Below, one piece after another: positions 33,664-42,461 of a stretch of 64,000 nt of DNA. The notes beneath the pieces are model-generated. The model worked only from the letters and a program-made list of their open reading frames with translations. It had not been told where the DNA came from and did no database searches. Within the stretch, counting starts at the first letter, position 1, and the number at the start of each line of letters is the position of its first letter. The DNA comes from Chitinophaga pinensis. GTDB taxonomy: Bacteria; Bacteroidota; Bacteroidia; Flavobacteriales_D; Crocinitomicaceae. The stretch lies in NCBI GenBank assembly GCA_943324745.2, contig CALPMT020000004.1, forward strand, positions 1-64,000, read 5' to 3'. Made by a program: the position numbers and the translations under genes.

Positions 33664-36402
33664 ATGAAAAAACTAGTATTATTCGTTTTATTATTAGTCT
33701 CATACCAATCGATCGCACAAAGTTTATCCTCTGCATTAAATGCTAAATTTTATGTGCAAGGTATTTCTGTGATTGATACAATCAAACTGAATGAACCAAC
33801 AGAAGGTGTTGATAAGGTGGAATTTTATGTTGTAAATTCAAATAACGACACAATAATCTTTGTAGATGAAGATTCTGATGATGGGTTTACTTATTCTTTA
33901 GATATGAGTGAACTGGAACCTGGTTCTACAATCGAAGCACAAATGTATATCGAAGAAGAACCGAGTGGAGTTCCGATCGATAATTTCACATTTACCATAA
34001 TAGCTAAACCTAAATGGTTAGAAGAAGGAAGCGTAAACAATCCAACGGTTGATGGTTCTACGTTAACTTTTGAAGGAAAGTATCCTATAAAATCGTATAA
34101 ATATATCGTTCCAAAAAAAACAAAATTAATTGGCGATAAGCCTTTAAGCATTATAGGCGATTTTATATTTAATGTTGATTACGATTTGACTACTGGTGAA
34201 CCTACCGTGAAAAATAATACTACAGAAATAGTTCTCAATTTATTGAATCAGAAAACGATTAATAAAACAATGGATTTTGATTCAAATTGTGAACTTGGGA
34301 AAGATTTAAATTTGACGTTGGTTTTTCATAATGAAATAAGTGAATCAATTTCATTTCGTTCTCCTAAAATAAAATTTCCAATACCTGGTGTACCATTTGC
34401 AAAATTAAAATTTGATGCTGGATTAAATTTAATTGCCTCACTTAAAGGCGATTTAATAATTGGAGAACAAAATGGCAAGTTTGGATTTATTGAACTAAAT
34501 GGAGAAAAAACAAAATTAGTTGGTGTTCTAACAGGTATTGCAGATATCAAAGGTGAATTAGATGCGGTAATTGGTTCAGTTTGGGCAACACTTTATGTTA
34601 AAGCACGATTTGGTATTGGTTTTGATTACGTAGATATTCCATCTATTGACTTCAACCCCTTAAAAGGAGGAGATTTGGATATAACTGGAGAAGTTTGTGG
34701 TAAATTTTTAGGATTAAAAGGATGTAAGCAATCGGATTCCTTCTATTATGTCGAATTTGGAGATATAGGTGCAGTTCGAGGAGATAAATTTGACAACATT
34801 TTCAATGTTAAATCTTCAACAAAAAGGGGTTCAGGAACATCAGAACTTCCAACGTTGAATCCTCAACCAACATTTGCAAATAGGAAAGATGACTTGTATA
34901 GTGTTTGGCTAGAAACGAATAATGAAACAACTCAATTATTGTTTTCTCAATTAAATAAATCAGGGAGCGCCTTTGAAAACACATTAGAAGTAACAAAAGC
35001 GGGGATAATTACAAATCCTAAAGTCGGTATTCTTCCAAATGGTTCTGCTTTAATTACGTGGACTCAAAATAAATATAATCAAACAAACACTCCTTCAGAT
35101 ATTAGTGATGAAGATTTTGTAAAAGGACAAAATATTTGGGTCGCTTTTTATGATAAAGAACAAAATGCTATAATTTATAGAAACCAACTTGGAGAAGATG
35201 GATCTGCTGATGGACAAGCTAATATTTCTGTAGGAAAAAATAATGAAGCAATAATTACCTGGTTAAGTAAAGATTTTGAAAACGAACAAAGTGATGTTTT
35301 ATTTTCAAAACTTACAGAGAATGATTCTACTTGGAATATCTCAGCACCTGCAAAAATTAATACAATCAATGGATTAAATAGTCAAGTTAACGTTGTTTAT
35401 GCTGATTCTATTAATGCACTAGCTGTATGGATTAATGATCCGGATGCAAATGATGAAACTATTGATAATAATATCGTTTTTTCAGAATGGGATGGGAAAA
35501 ATTGGTCGAATGAAACACAAAAATTAACAGATAATGAAGGAAATTACAACTATAAAAATGTAACACTTGCAGTAAATAATAACAAGGTTGCATTAGGATA
35601 TATTGGAACAGAATATTTTGAAAACGATTTATTCGAAAATCAGATAAATCTTCAAGTGTATGATGCTGATAAAGAAGAATGGGATACATTACAAGATTTT
35701 ATAGATTCAGACTCGCTTTATTACTTTCAAAACCCTCAAGTTTCAATCAGTGAATCAGGAATAGCTTCAATCGCATATCAAGTGATTGAAATGTTTCCAA
35801 GTACGCAAAAAAGCGACAACGGAGAACTTTACTTATATGTGAAAAATTTAAACAGCGGAACATCAAAATGGACCGAAATTTCTGGAAACACCAATTTATG
35901 TGACACCAACACCTTCATTTGGGACATGACAGCTGGTTTTGGTGCTGATAACAAATACTACGTAATGACTCAGGAATACAATGATAATGGAGTAGTTAAA
36001 AATCCATACAAAGGTGTCATGTTTGGAAACCCAGAACTAAGCTTGGTGTTAAGAGGGTTAAAGATTAACAATGATTTAACGATTACCGACATTAAAGAAC
36101 CTGAAACAAAAACAACACGACTTACATCTCTAGAAAATCCAACGTTTAGATACATCAATAACTATCCAAATCCTTTCCAACAATTCACAACCATTGAATT
36201 TTCAATCTACCAACCTTCTTATGTAACGCTTGAAATCTTCAATGCAACCGGTACAAAAGTAGCAACCTTGTTAGACTCAAACTTAAGTCAAGGTATGTAT
36301 AAAACAAACTTTGATGCAGGTAACCTTCCCGAAGGAATTTACCATTCGAAATTAACCGTTAATGGTGAAAGTTCAACTGGTAAAATGGTGTTAATCAAAT
36401 AA
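33664..36402 (+). CDS. T9SS-secreted surface protein of unknown function
   Basis: A 912-residue protein with signal peptide MKKLVLFVLLLVSYQSIAQ and a type A T9SS C-terminal sorting domain: NYPNPFQQFTTIEFSIY, then VTLEIFNATGTKVATLL, LPEGIYHSKLTV and the terminal GKMVLIK. It should be exported by the type IX system and attached to, or released from, the surface. The middle (about 430-800) has repeated strand pairs with VWLETNNETTQLLFSQL, VAVWINDPDANDE and VALGYIGTEY, which look like propeller or sialidase-like blades. No catalytic motif recognised. Own promoter and terminator: a single-gene unit. Confidence 0.8.
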   Translation: MKKLVLFVLLLVSYQSIAQSLSSALNAKFYVQGISVIDTIKLNEPTEGVDKVEFYVVNSNNDTIIFVDEDSDDGFTYSLDMSELEPGSTIEAQMYIEEEPSGVPIDNFTFTIIAKPKWLEEGSVNNPTVDGSTLTFEGKYPIKSYKYIVPKKTKLIGDKPLSIIGDFIFNVDYDLTTGEPTVKNNTTEIVLNLLNQKTINKTMDFDSNCELGKDLNLTLVFHNEISESISFRSPKIKFPIPGVPFAKLKFDAGLNLIASLKGDLIIGEQNGKFGFIELNGEKTKLVGVLTGIADIKGELDAVIGSVWATLYVKARFGIGFDYVDIPSIDFNPLKGGDLDITGEVCGKFLGLKGCKQSDSFYYVEFGDIGAVRGDKFDNIFNVKSSTKRGSGTSELPTLNPQPTFANRKDDLYSVWLETNNETTQLLFSQLNKSGSAFENTLEVTKAGIITNPKVGILPNGSALITWTQNKYNQTNTPSDISDEDFVKGQNIWVAFYDKEQNAIIYRNQLGEDGSADGQANISVGKNNEAIITWLSKDFENEQSDVLFSKLTENDSTWNISAPAKINTINGLNSQVNVVYADSINALAVWINDPDANDETIDNNIVFSEWDGKNWSNETQKLTDNEGNYNYKNVTLAVNNNKVALGYIGTEYFENDLFENQINLQVYDADKEEWDTLQDFIDSDSLYYFQNPQVSISESGIASIAYQVIEMFPSTQKSDNGELYLYVKNLNSGTSKWTEISGNTNLCDTNTFIWDMTAGFGADNKYYVMTQEYNDNGVVKNPYKGVMFGNPELSLVLRGLKINNDLTITDIKEPETKTTRLTSLENPTFRYINNYPNPFQQFTTIEFSIYQPSYVTLEIFNATGTKVATLLDSNLSQGMYKTNFDAGNLPEGIYHSKLTVNGESSTGKMVLIK

Positions 36403-36425
36403 GAATAAATTATTTACTGAAATTA

Positions 36426-36466
36426 AACACCCCTTAGGTATGTTATCTAAGGGGTGTTCTTTTTCT
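36426..36466 (+). terminator. Intrinsic terminator after the T9SS protein gene
   Basis: AACACCCCTTAG pairs perfectly with CTAAGGGGTGTT (36426-36437 and 36447-36458) around a nine-base loop, followed by CTTTTTCTT. Confidence 0.9.
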
Positions 36467-36520
36467 TATAATTTGTTAAATAGTTTATCATCATTTAAAT
36501 TACTGTTAAAATTTTACAAA

Positions 36521-36538
36521 TATTTACCGTGGTAAATA
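36521..36538. promoter_or_regulatory. Candidate operator upstream of yceI
   Basis: TATTTACC and GGTAAATA form perfect 8-base half-sites around GT. The dyad ends ten bases before the yceI -7 box, in the spacer where the -33 element would be expected, a good position for a repressor or activator. Confidence 0.45.
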
Positions 36539-36547
36539 AAAATGTTT

Positions 36548-36555
36548 TATATTTG
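36548..36555 (+). promoter_or_regulatory. -7 promoter box of yceI
   Basis: TATATTTG matches TAnnTTTG, 26 bases before the ATG at 36582. No TTTG at -33; the dyad at 36521-36538 takes that place. Confidence 0.55.
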
Positions 36556-36581
36556 AATTAATAATTGAAATTTAAAAAAAT

Positions 36582-37124
36582 ATGTCAACACTAGTAAAAA
36601 CAACTTGGGCAATTGACCCAACTCACTCTGAAGTAGAGTTCAAAATTAAACATTTAGTAATTTCTACCGTGAAAGGAATTTTCAAAGAATTTACTGGGTC
36701 TATAGATGTAGAAGGAGATGATTTCACAACAGCTGAATTTCAGTTTGAAGCAAACGTAGATTCAATCTTTACAAACCAAGCAGATAGAGATGGTCACTTG
36801 AAATCAGCGGATTTCTTTGACGTTGCTAACTACCCAAAAATTACGTTCAAATCAACGGATATTTCTAAAAAATCTGATGATAACTATACAATCACTGGTG
36901 ATTTAACAGTAAGAGACGTAACTAAAACAGTTCATTTAAATGCTGAATTTGGTGGTATTGCTACAGATCCTTACGGAAATGTAAAAGCTGGTTTTGAAAT
37001 TACAGGTGCAATCAACCGTAAAGAGTTTGGTTTAACTTTCCACGCAGTTACTGAAGCTGGAAACATTGTTCTTGGTGAAGACATCAAATTAAACATCAAC
37101 GTACAATTTGCAAAACAAGCTTAA
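36582..37124 (+). CDS. YceI family protein
   Basis: A 180-residue lipocalin-like YceI protein. It begins TTWAIDPTHSEVEFKIKHLV and contains FTGSIDVEG, NQADRDGHLKSADFFDVANY and PKITFKSTDI, all family hallmarks. YceI proteins bind isoprenoid quinones or other amphiphiles in an extended barrel. There is no signal peptide, so this is a cytoplasmic member, as is common in Bacteroidota. It is a single gene with its own promoter, a candidate operator and a terminator. Confidence 0.93.
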   Translation: MSTLVKTTWAIDPTHSEVEFKIKHLVISTVKGIFKEFTGSIDVEGDDFTTAEFQFEANVDSIFTNQADRDGHLKSADFFDVANYPKITFKSTDISKKSDDNYTITGDLTVRDVTKTVHLNAEFGGIATDPYGNVKAGFEITGAINRKEFGLTFHAVTEAGNIVLGEDIKLNINVQFAKQA

Positions 37125-37152
37125 AATAAAGGATGCCACTAAATGAATTCTG

Positions 37153-37184
37153 AAAAGGTTGTCAAAATTGACAACCTTTTTTTA
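37153..37184 (+). terminator. Intrinsic terminator after yceI
   Basis: AAAAGGTTGTCA pairs perfectly with TGACAACCTTTT (37153-37164 and 37169-37180) around a four-base loop and runs into T residues. Confidence 0.92.
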
Positions 37185-37230
37185 TATTCACAAAAAAATA
37201 ATTCATAACTCATAGTTCATAATTCCAAAA

Positions 37231-38259
37231 GTGCACCTAATCTCCAAAAAGAAACTCATCTACCCTATTTCGGACTTACTGCGAAAGTACCTACGTCAAT
37301 ATGGTCGGGATGTAAAAACATCGCTTAAATATTCCGAATTAATGGAATATGAAAATTTCATCAATGTCTATGATCGCGATGGAAATAATACGTATTGGAT
37401 TACCGTCATCTACAACCATGCTGTTGCGGATGAAATCAACGAAAAACTAAAACATGTTTACGCCATTTTAAAGGCAGCAGGGGACGTTTCAGTAATCAAT
37501 CACTTATACATTGATCGAATCGACTTCTGTTTATACGCAAATACAGGGCCATTCCGCGTACGTGTTGTAAATCGACTAAACGATAACTTCGATTATTTTT
37601 ATGTCAAAAAAGCAGATGCTTCTCGTCTCTACGGTCTAGAACTCGAACACTTACTTTCACCAAATCATATAAGTTATTTCGTGAATGATGAAACCTTGAT
37701 TGAAGAACACATCATTGGTATACCAGCAGACCAATTCTTAACCAAAAACAATACCGTTCACCAAAATTTCGAAGAAACACGTTTAGCAAAAGAATTTGTA
37801 AAATTCAACGAACGTTGTTTTGTGCGTTTATTGGGAGATATGCATTCCAGTAACTTCGTGATCGACGTTACGCCAGACTTTGAATCCACACACTACCGCA
37901 TGCGTTCCATCGATTTTGACCAACAATCCTTTGAAAAACGGAAAGCGGTTTACCTACCACAATTTTTCAAGCAGAACCTTCCATTTGTAGATTTAGTTAG
38001 TAAACACCTCACCCCGGAATCGATACAACAATACCAACGGGAAGAACGATCGCTTATCTTTAATCGGATTCGAAATTCACGTTATCAAATTCGGGATATC
38101 ATACACGTAATGACACGCGATACGATTGCACCTCAAGAAAATATCGACCAATTACGAGAAGAATTAGCAAAACATTATAAAAACGACGAATTTTTACGCT
38201 GCAAAACGATGGGACATATTCTACGAATTAGTTTAAAAATTCTGATAAAAGGGAAATAA
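37231..38259 (+). CDS. Kinase-fold protein of unknown function
   Basis: A 342-residue cytoplasmic protein that starts at GTG. I know no named family, but it has the order of a protein-kinase-like (APH/ABC1-type) fold: a lysine pair in FDYFYVKKADA (K126-K127), a possible helix-C glutamate in GLELEHLL, a hinge-like strand YFVNDETLIEEHIIGIP, a catalytic loop LLGDMHSSNFVIDV (D203, H205, N208; compare HGDxHxxN), and a metal loop RSIDFDQQ (D228, D230). It could phosphorylate a small molecule or protein, or be a pseudokinase. It precedes cyoE and the oxidase genes, but cyoE has its own promoter, so a link is only suggested. Confidence 0.6.
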   Translation: MHLISKKKLIYPISDLLRKYLRQYGRDVKTSLKYSELMEYENFINVYDRDGNNTYWITVIYNHAVADEINEKLKHVYAILKAAGDVSVINHLYIDRIDFCLYANTGPFRVRVVNRLNDNFDYFYVKKADASRLYGLELEHLLSPNHISYFVNDETLIEEHIIGIPADQFLTKNNTVHQNFEETRLAKEFVKFNERCFVRLLGDMHSSNFVIDVTPDFESTHYRMRSIDFDQQSFEKRKAVYLPQFFKQNLPFVDLVSKHLTPESIQQYQREERSLIFNRIRNSRYQIRDIIHVMTRDTIAPQENIDQLREELAKHYKNDEFLRCKTMGHILRISLKILIKGK

Positions 38260-38266
38260 AAATCCA

Positions 38267-38274
38267 TACATTTG
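38267..38274 (+). promoter_or_regulatory. -7 promoter box of the cyoE-oxidase operon
   Basis: TACATTTG matches TAnnTTTG. It leaves 17 bases to the GTG at 38292 or 41 to the ATG at 38316. Confidence 0.6.
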
Positions 38275-38291
38275 CACCAAATTTCTAAATT

Positions 38292-39191
38292 GTGAACAGC
38301 ACCCTAGAAGAAAAAATGACTTGGAGAGAGAAACTAAAATCCTATTTAGTTTTTACAAAATTTAGGCTTTCTGCACTCGTAGTTATTTCTGCATTATCCG
38401 GTTACTTATTTGTTGTTTTCCGCGACGGCGCTCCTGTAAATAGTAGCATTGTGTGGTTATTAATGGTAGGTGGAGCACTTGTTACCGCTGCTTCCAATGG
38501 TTCCAATCAAATTTGGGAAAAAGAAATTGATATCTTAATGAAACGTACGCAAGGACGTCCTTTACCACAAGGTAAAATGACCATGCGCGAAGCCTATATC
38601 GTTGTACTTGTTTGTCTACTTGTTGGTACCTACTTACTATATCGCATTAACCTATTAAGTGCCATCCTAGGTTTTGCAGCGTATATCTCCTATGTGTTCA
38701 TTTATACACCTATGAAACGTGTTTCTCCATGGGCAGTGTTTGTGGGTGCATTTCCTGGAGCAATTCCTCCTATGTTGGGAGCTATCGCACATACGAATGC
38801 ATTCGGAATGGAACCTGGAGTGCTATTTTTTATACAATTTGTATGGCAATTCCCACACTTTTGGGCAATTGCATGGGTTTCTTTCGACGATTACAAAGCA
38901 GGAGGATTTTCCCTACTTCCATCCAAATTTGGGAAATCTAAAAATTCCGCTTTCCAAATAACGATGTATTCCTTATTTCTAATTCCATTCACGCTATTAC
39001 CTTGGGTATTAGGATGGGCTGGAACTGCAACATTGGTAATTGGATCGATTCTAGGAGCATGGTTCTTCTGGTATTCCTACCGATTATTATTAAGTTGTGA
39101 CGACAAAGACGCACGTAAATTGATGTTCGCATCCTTTTTTTACCTGCCTTTAGTCCAATTTTTATATGTTTTTGATTACTTACCTAAATAA
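38292..39191 (+). CDS. cyoE: Protohaem IX farnesyltransferase (haem O synthase)
   Basis: A 299-residue UbiA-superfamily membrane enzyme that attaches farnesyl diphosphate to protohaem, making haem O for the oxidase. The prenyl-diphosphate site is in SNQIWEKEIDILMKRTQGRPL and the second acidic loop is in AWVSFDDYKAGGFSLLPSKFG. About nine membrane helices are visible. The GTG at 38292 is used; an ATG at 38316 (MTWREKL) is equally possible. It leads the operon for oxidase subunits III and IV and their assembly factors. ctaA, for haem A, is not in the window. Confidence 0.95.
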   Translation: MNSTLEEKMTWREKLKSYLVFTKFRLSALVVISALSGYLFVVFRDGAPVNSSIVWLLMVGGALVTAASNGSNQIWEKEIDILMKRTQGRPLPQGKMTMREAYIVVLVCLLVGTYLLYRINLLSAILGFAAYISYVFIYTPMKRVSPWAVFVGAFPGAIPPMLGAIAHTNAFGMEPGVLFFIQFVWQFPHFWAIAWVSFDDYKAGGFSLLPSKFGKSKNSAFQITMYSLFLIPFTLLPWVLGWAGTATLVIGSILGAWFFWYSYRLLLSCDDKDARKLMFASFFYLPLVQFLYVFDYLPK

Positions 39192-39199
39192 TAGTTGCT

Positions 39200-40303
39200 A
39201 TGCGTAGAGATTACAGTGACGAATTGAATCCCGAAGTAAGGGAGAAAATGAAAAAAAATCTAGTCTACATTGCTATCTTCAGTGTAGTTATGATTTTTGC
39301 AGGATTTACATCTGCATACATCGTATCTATGGGAGATACTTTTTGGGTAAAATATCCACTTCCTACCGGATTTTGGATTAGTACTACAATGATTATTTTA
39401 AGTAGTATATTTTATCATTTTGCATGTAAAAAAGCAAAAATACAAGAAGTTTCCACTGCACGATTACTCATGCTACTAACCCTTGTATTTGGAATAGGAT
39501 TTTCTGTGTTCCAATTTGTAGGATATAAACAACTTGTTACAGATGGTGCAGCTGGTGTAAGCCCAATTTTTGTAGTAGATGGTCGTTATGGCGATTACTT
39601 TGAAATCAAGTATCAAGGTAAGACAATTGATGTAAATGGAAATGATTACCTATTAGAAGGTAAAAAAATGTCTGCTAATCAATACGCAACATTACAAGCT
39701 TTTGTTAAACCTTTTGAAACAACAGCAGATGTTGAAGGGTATGCAATACATGCCTTAAATCCAAATTTCGAATTGTTTTACCAAAAAGAAAAAGTAACCG
39801 TTCAAGGTGGTAAATTAGTTACAGCAAAAGGATTAATTCTCCAATATACTGACATGCGTCGTTTACAAAGTCTAGCTTGGAACATTCGTGATCGACGTGG
39901 TGATTTCTTTCACAAAGGGATGTTAGGGAAAGATTTCCATGTGTTTTACAAAGGAAAAGAATTACAATATAAAAACCGAGAATTAATGCTTGGCACGCGA
40001 CCTCTATCTCCACCGTTGCAATTAAAAGCAAACCAAACACGCGATTTATCTACTTCCTATTTATATATCATTACAATTTTACATTTATTACACATATTGG
40101 GAACAACTATCTATCTAATTAAAATGGTGGTAAAGAGCTTAAAAGCAAAGGCTTGGAGCAAAATTGAGGATGGTGAAAAACAAGAAAAAGCACAGAAAGT
40201 ATATGAAAAATATGTTTTAAGCTTACGATTAGGTGCAATTTTCTGGCACTTTTTAGGCATACTTTGGTTATATTTACTAATATTTCTTATTTATATACAC
40301 TAA
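39200..40303 (+). CDS. Cytochrome c oxidase subunit III-like protein with soluble insert (first copy)
   Basis: A 367-residue member of the haem-copper oxidase subunit III family in its Bacteroidota form. Helices at about 18-40 (LVYIAIFSVVMIFAGFTSAY), 54-75 and 85-107 are followed by a hydrophilic stretch of about 150 residues (about 115-275). The last helices are LYIITILHLLHILGTTIYLI and FWHFLGILWLYLLIFLIY. Canonical subunit III has only short loops here. The insert contains FVVDGRYGDYFEIKYQGKTI and VFYKGKELQYKNRELMLG. It lies 8 bases after cyoE. It stabilises subunit I at the oxygen-reducing site. Confidence 0.88.
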   Translation: MRRDYSDELNPEVREKMKKNLVYIAIFSVVMIFAGFTSAYIVSMGDTFWVKYPLPTGFWISTTMIILSSIFYHFACKKAKIQEVSTARLLMLLTLVFGIGFSVFQFVGYKQLVTDGAAGVSPIFVVDGRYGDYFEIKYQGKTIDVNGNDYLLEGKKMSANQYATLQAFVKPFETTADVEGYAIHALNPNFELFYQKEKVTVQGGKLVTAKGLILQYTDMRRLQSLAWNIRDRRGDFFHKGMLGKDFHVFYKGKELQYKNRELMLGTRPLSPPLQLKANQTRDLSTSYLYIITILHLLHILGTTIYLIKMVVKSLKAKAWSKIEDGEKQEKAQKVYEKYVLSLRLGAIFWHFLGILWLYLLIFLIYIH

Positions 40304-40368
40304 AAAAATTAACCCTAAATCATTTAATTATAATTTTTATTCCTTAAACTTGCAAAAACAATTATAGA

Positions 40369-41391
40369 ATGTCAAATCACAACGAAACTCAAAACGATTC
40401 TGCTACCACTTGGGGTGGTAAAGTTTCTCCTTTTAGTACTAGTTACGGAAAATTAATGATGTGGTTCTTCCTAGTATCGGATGCACTTACATTTGGTGGA
40501 TTGTTAATTGCCTATGGTTTTACAAGACACGCTTGTCAAGTTGCTTGGCCTATTGGGGAAGAAACATTTAACTCATTGCCATTTTTAGGACACGGTTACC
40601 CATTGTTGTACGTGGCTTTGATGACTTTCATTTTGATCGTTTCTTCTGTGACTATGGTATTAGCAGTAGAAGCAGGTCACAGAATGGACAAAAAAGGTGT
40701 CCAAAAATGGATGCTAGCTACAATCGTAGGTGGTTTATTTTTCGTAGGTTCTCAAGCTTGGGAGTGGTATCACTTCATCCATGGTTCAGAATTTGGGAAA
40801 ATTGAATTAGCAGATGGTTCTAAAGCGATTGTTAAAGGTCACTTTGGTGAAATTAAAGATTTTACAGTTGTAGAAGCTGGTAAACATCACCACAAAGGCG
40901 CTGTTATCAAAGAAGATTTATTACACCAATTTCACCACGCTATCGAGCATGGTAAATTAAAAAATGATACAATTACATTACATGATGGATCTAAAGCATT
41001 GGTTCACCGCGCAAAAGACGAGCATGTAGTATTAGTAATCAAAGAAGATGGATTAAAATACAAAACTGGTCAACACGTTGAGAAAGGTGCCGATAAAATG
41101 TATCACGAAGTTATCAATAGTGGAACTCCACACCGCGTAATTTACGGAGCAAACTTAAAAGCAAATGAGTATGGGCCTACACAATATGCGCAATTCTTCT
41201 TCTTTATTACAGGATTCCACGGATTCCACGTATTCTCTGGAGTTGTATTTAACTTCTTAATTTTCTTAAAAGTAGTAGAAGGTCGCTACCACAGAAGAGG
41301 TCACTATGAAATGGTTGAAAAAACTGGTTTATACTGGCACTTTGTCGATCTAGTTTGGGTATTCGTATTTACATTCTTCTACTTAGTTTAA
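40369..41391 (+). CDS. Cytochrome c oxidase subunit III with His-rich insert (second copy)
   Basis: A 340-residue subunit III of the haem-copper oxidase. N-terminal helices (GKLMMWFFLVSDALTFGGLL and the next two) and the C-terminal TGFHGFHVFSGVVFNFLIF and GLYWHFVDLVWVFVFTFFYL are canonical, including the HFVDxVW signature. Between helices three and four lies an insert of about 120 residues, rich in His (GKHHHKGAVIKEDLLHQFHH), with a duplicated DGSKAIV/DGSKALV element. It follows the first subunit III copy by 65 bases. It is part of a caa3/aa3-type oxidase whose subunits I and II lie outside the window. Confidence 0.93.
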   Translation: MSNHNETQNDSATTWGGKVSPFSTSYGKLMMWFFLVSDALTFGGLLIAYGFTRHACQVAWPIGEETFNSLPFLGHGYPLLYVALMTFILIVSSVTMVLAVEAGHRMDKKGVQKWMLATIVGGLFFVGSQAWEWYHFIHGSEFGKIELADGSKAIVKGHFGEIKDFTVVEAGKHHHKGAVIKEDLLHQFHHAIEHGKLKNDTITLHDGSKALVHRAKDEHVVLVIKEDGLKYKTGQHVEKGADKMYHEVINSGTPHRVIYGANLKANEYGPTQYAQFFFFITGFHGFHVFSGVVFNFLIFLKVVEGRYHRRGHYEMVEKTGLYWHFVDLVWVFVFTFFYLV

Positions 41392-41411
41392 TCTTATAAA
41401 ATATATCTATT

Positions 41412-41780
41412 ATGGAAAGAGATGATATTATTGAATATTCGTTAGATACACACCACGACGAAGCTACTGGAGTTCAATTGCGTAAAAAGATTTGGAAAGT
41501 AACAGCGTTATTGACAATCATTACAATCGTTGAAGTAGCATTAGGTGCTTTTATCAAACAAAGTAGTACACTTTGGGAACTTGTTAAATGGTCGTTTATT
41601 GCTTTAACTTTAGTGAAAGCTGCATACATCGTGCTTATTTTTATGCACTTAGGAGATGAGAAAAAAACACTTAAATATGTGATTTTATTACCTTATTTAG
41701 TGTTTATTATATACTTAATTTTTATTCTTATTACCGAAGGGAATGCAGTGCATACAGCCTTGAAAGCAATAGGATTCTAA
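41412..41780 (+). CDS. Cytochrome c oxidase subunit IV (CtaF-like)
   Basis: A 122-residue protein with three membrane helices (IWKVTALLTIITIVEVALGAF, LVKWSFIALTLVKAAYIVLIF, YVILLPYLVFIIYLIFILI) and the conserved FMHLGDEKK loop. This is the prokaryotic subunit IV of caa3/quinol oxidases, an accessory subunit of the inner-membrane complex. It lies 20 bases after subunit III and is followed by Sco-like proteins, the usual Bacteroidota order. Confidence 0.9.
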   Translation: MERDDIIEYSLDTHHDEATGVQLRKKIWKVTALLTIITIVEVALGAFIKQSSTLWELVKWSFIALTLVKAAYIVLIFMHLGDEKKTLKYVILLPYLVFIIYLIFILITEGNAVHTALKAIGF

Positions 41781-41782
41781 TA

Positions 41783-42457
41783 ATGACAAATACTTCAGGT
41801 AAAGCCGGACGAATGAAAAAATTGATCGTAACAATTCTTTTATTCGGACCGGCTTCTTTATTGATATTCATTTCCTCTCGTGGTTGTAAACATAAGTTTA
41901 CAGAACTAGATGATATGGGGTCGATTCCAACATACACATTCACAGGAGTAGATGGAAAAAAATATACTGAACAAGATTTCAAAGATAAGGTCGTTCTTTT
42001 TACTACAATCCAAAAAACGTGTCCTGGAAACTGTGCGATATCATTATGGCATTTAGACCAATTGATATACCAACACTTACGTAAGAATCAAAAGAAATTA
42101 GGGTTTGTTAAGTTGGTGTCCTTTGTGACAGACGGAAAAGGTAATCCTGCAGACAATCTTTCTGACATTGAATACACATTAAAAGATCAAGTTGAACAAT
42201 ACGATTCTTCCATTTGGATACTTGCACATGGTGAAGCAAAGAAAGTGTACGACATTTCTCGTAATGGCGAAAACTTGATGCAAAAAGGAAAGAAATATTA
42301 CGGAGGAGAATCTTTTCAAGAATTGATGTTATTAGTAGACAAACGTAATCATCTTCGTATGGCTTTAAAGGGAAATTCAGAGGGTATGATTCGCAAGATG
42401 AAAGAACACATTGCACTTTTAGATAAACAATACGATAAAGCAGCACTCAAAAAATAA
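41783..42457 (+). CDS. Sco-like thioredoxin-fold protein lacking the copper histidine
   Basis: A 224-residue membrane-anchored protein (helix at about 13-31) with a thioredoxin-like domain. It keeps the CxxxC pair (C80 and C84 in QKTCPGNCAIS). The copper-binding histidine normally found before the LVDxxGxxR strand is missing: the segment reads GGESFQELMLLVDKRNHLR, with Glu in its place. It may therefore act as a thiol reductase for the oxidase CuA site rather than as a copper donor. It starts two bases after subunit IV and lies four bases before a canonical Sco gene. Met11 is an alternative start. Confidence 0.8.
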   Translation: MTNTSGKAGRMKKLIVTILLFGPASLLIFISSRGCKHKFTELDDMGSIPTYTFTGVDGKKYTEQDFKDKVVLFTTIQKTCPGNCAISLWHLDQLIYQHLRKNQKKLGFVKLVSFVTDGKGNPADNLSDIEYTLKDQVEQYDSSIWILAHGEAKKVYDISRNGENLMQKGKKYYGGESFQELMLLVDKRNHLRMALKGNSEGMIRKMKEHIALLDKQYDKAALKK

Positions 42458-42461
42458 GCAC

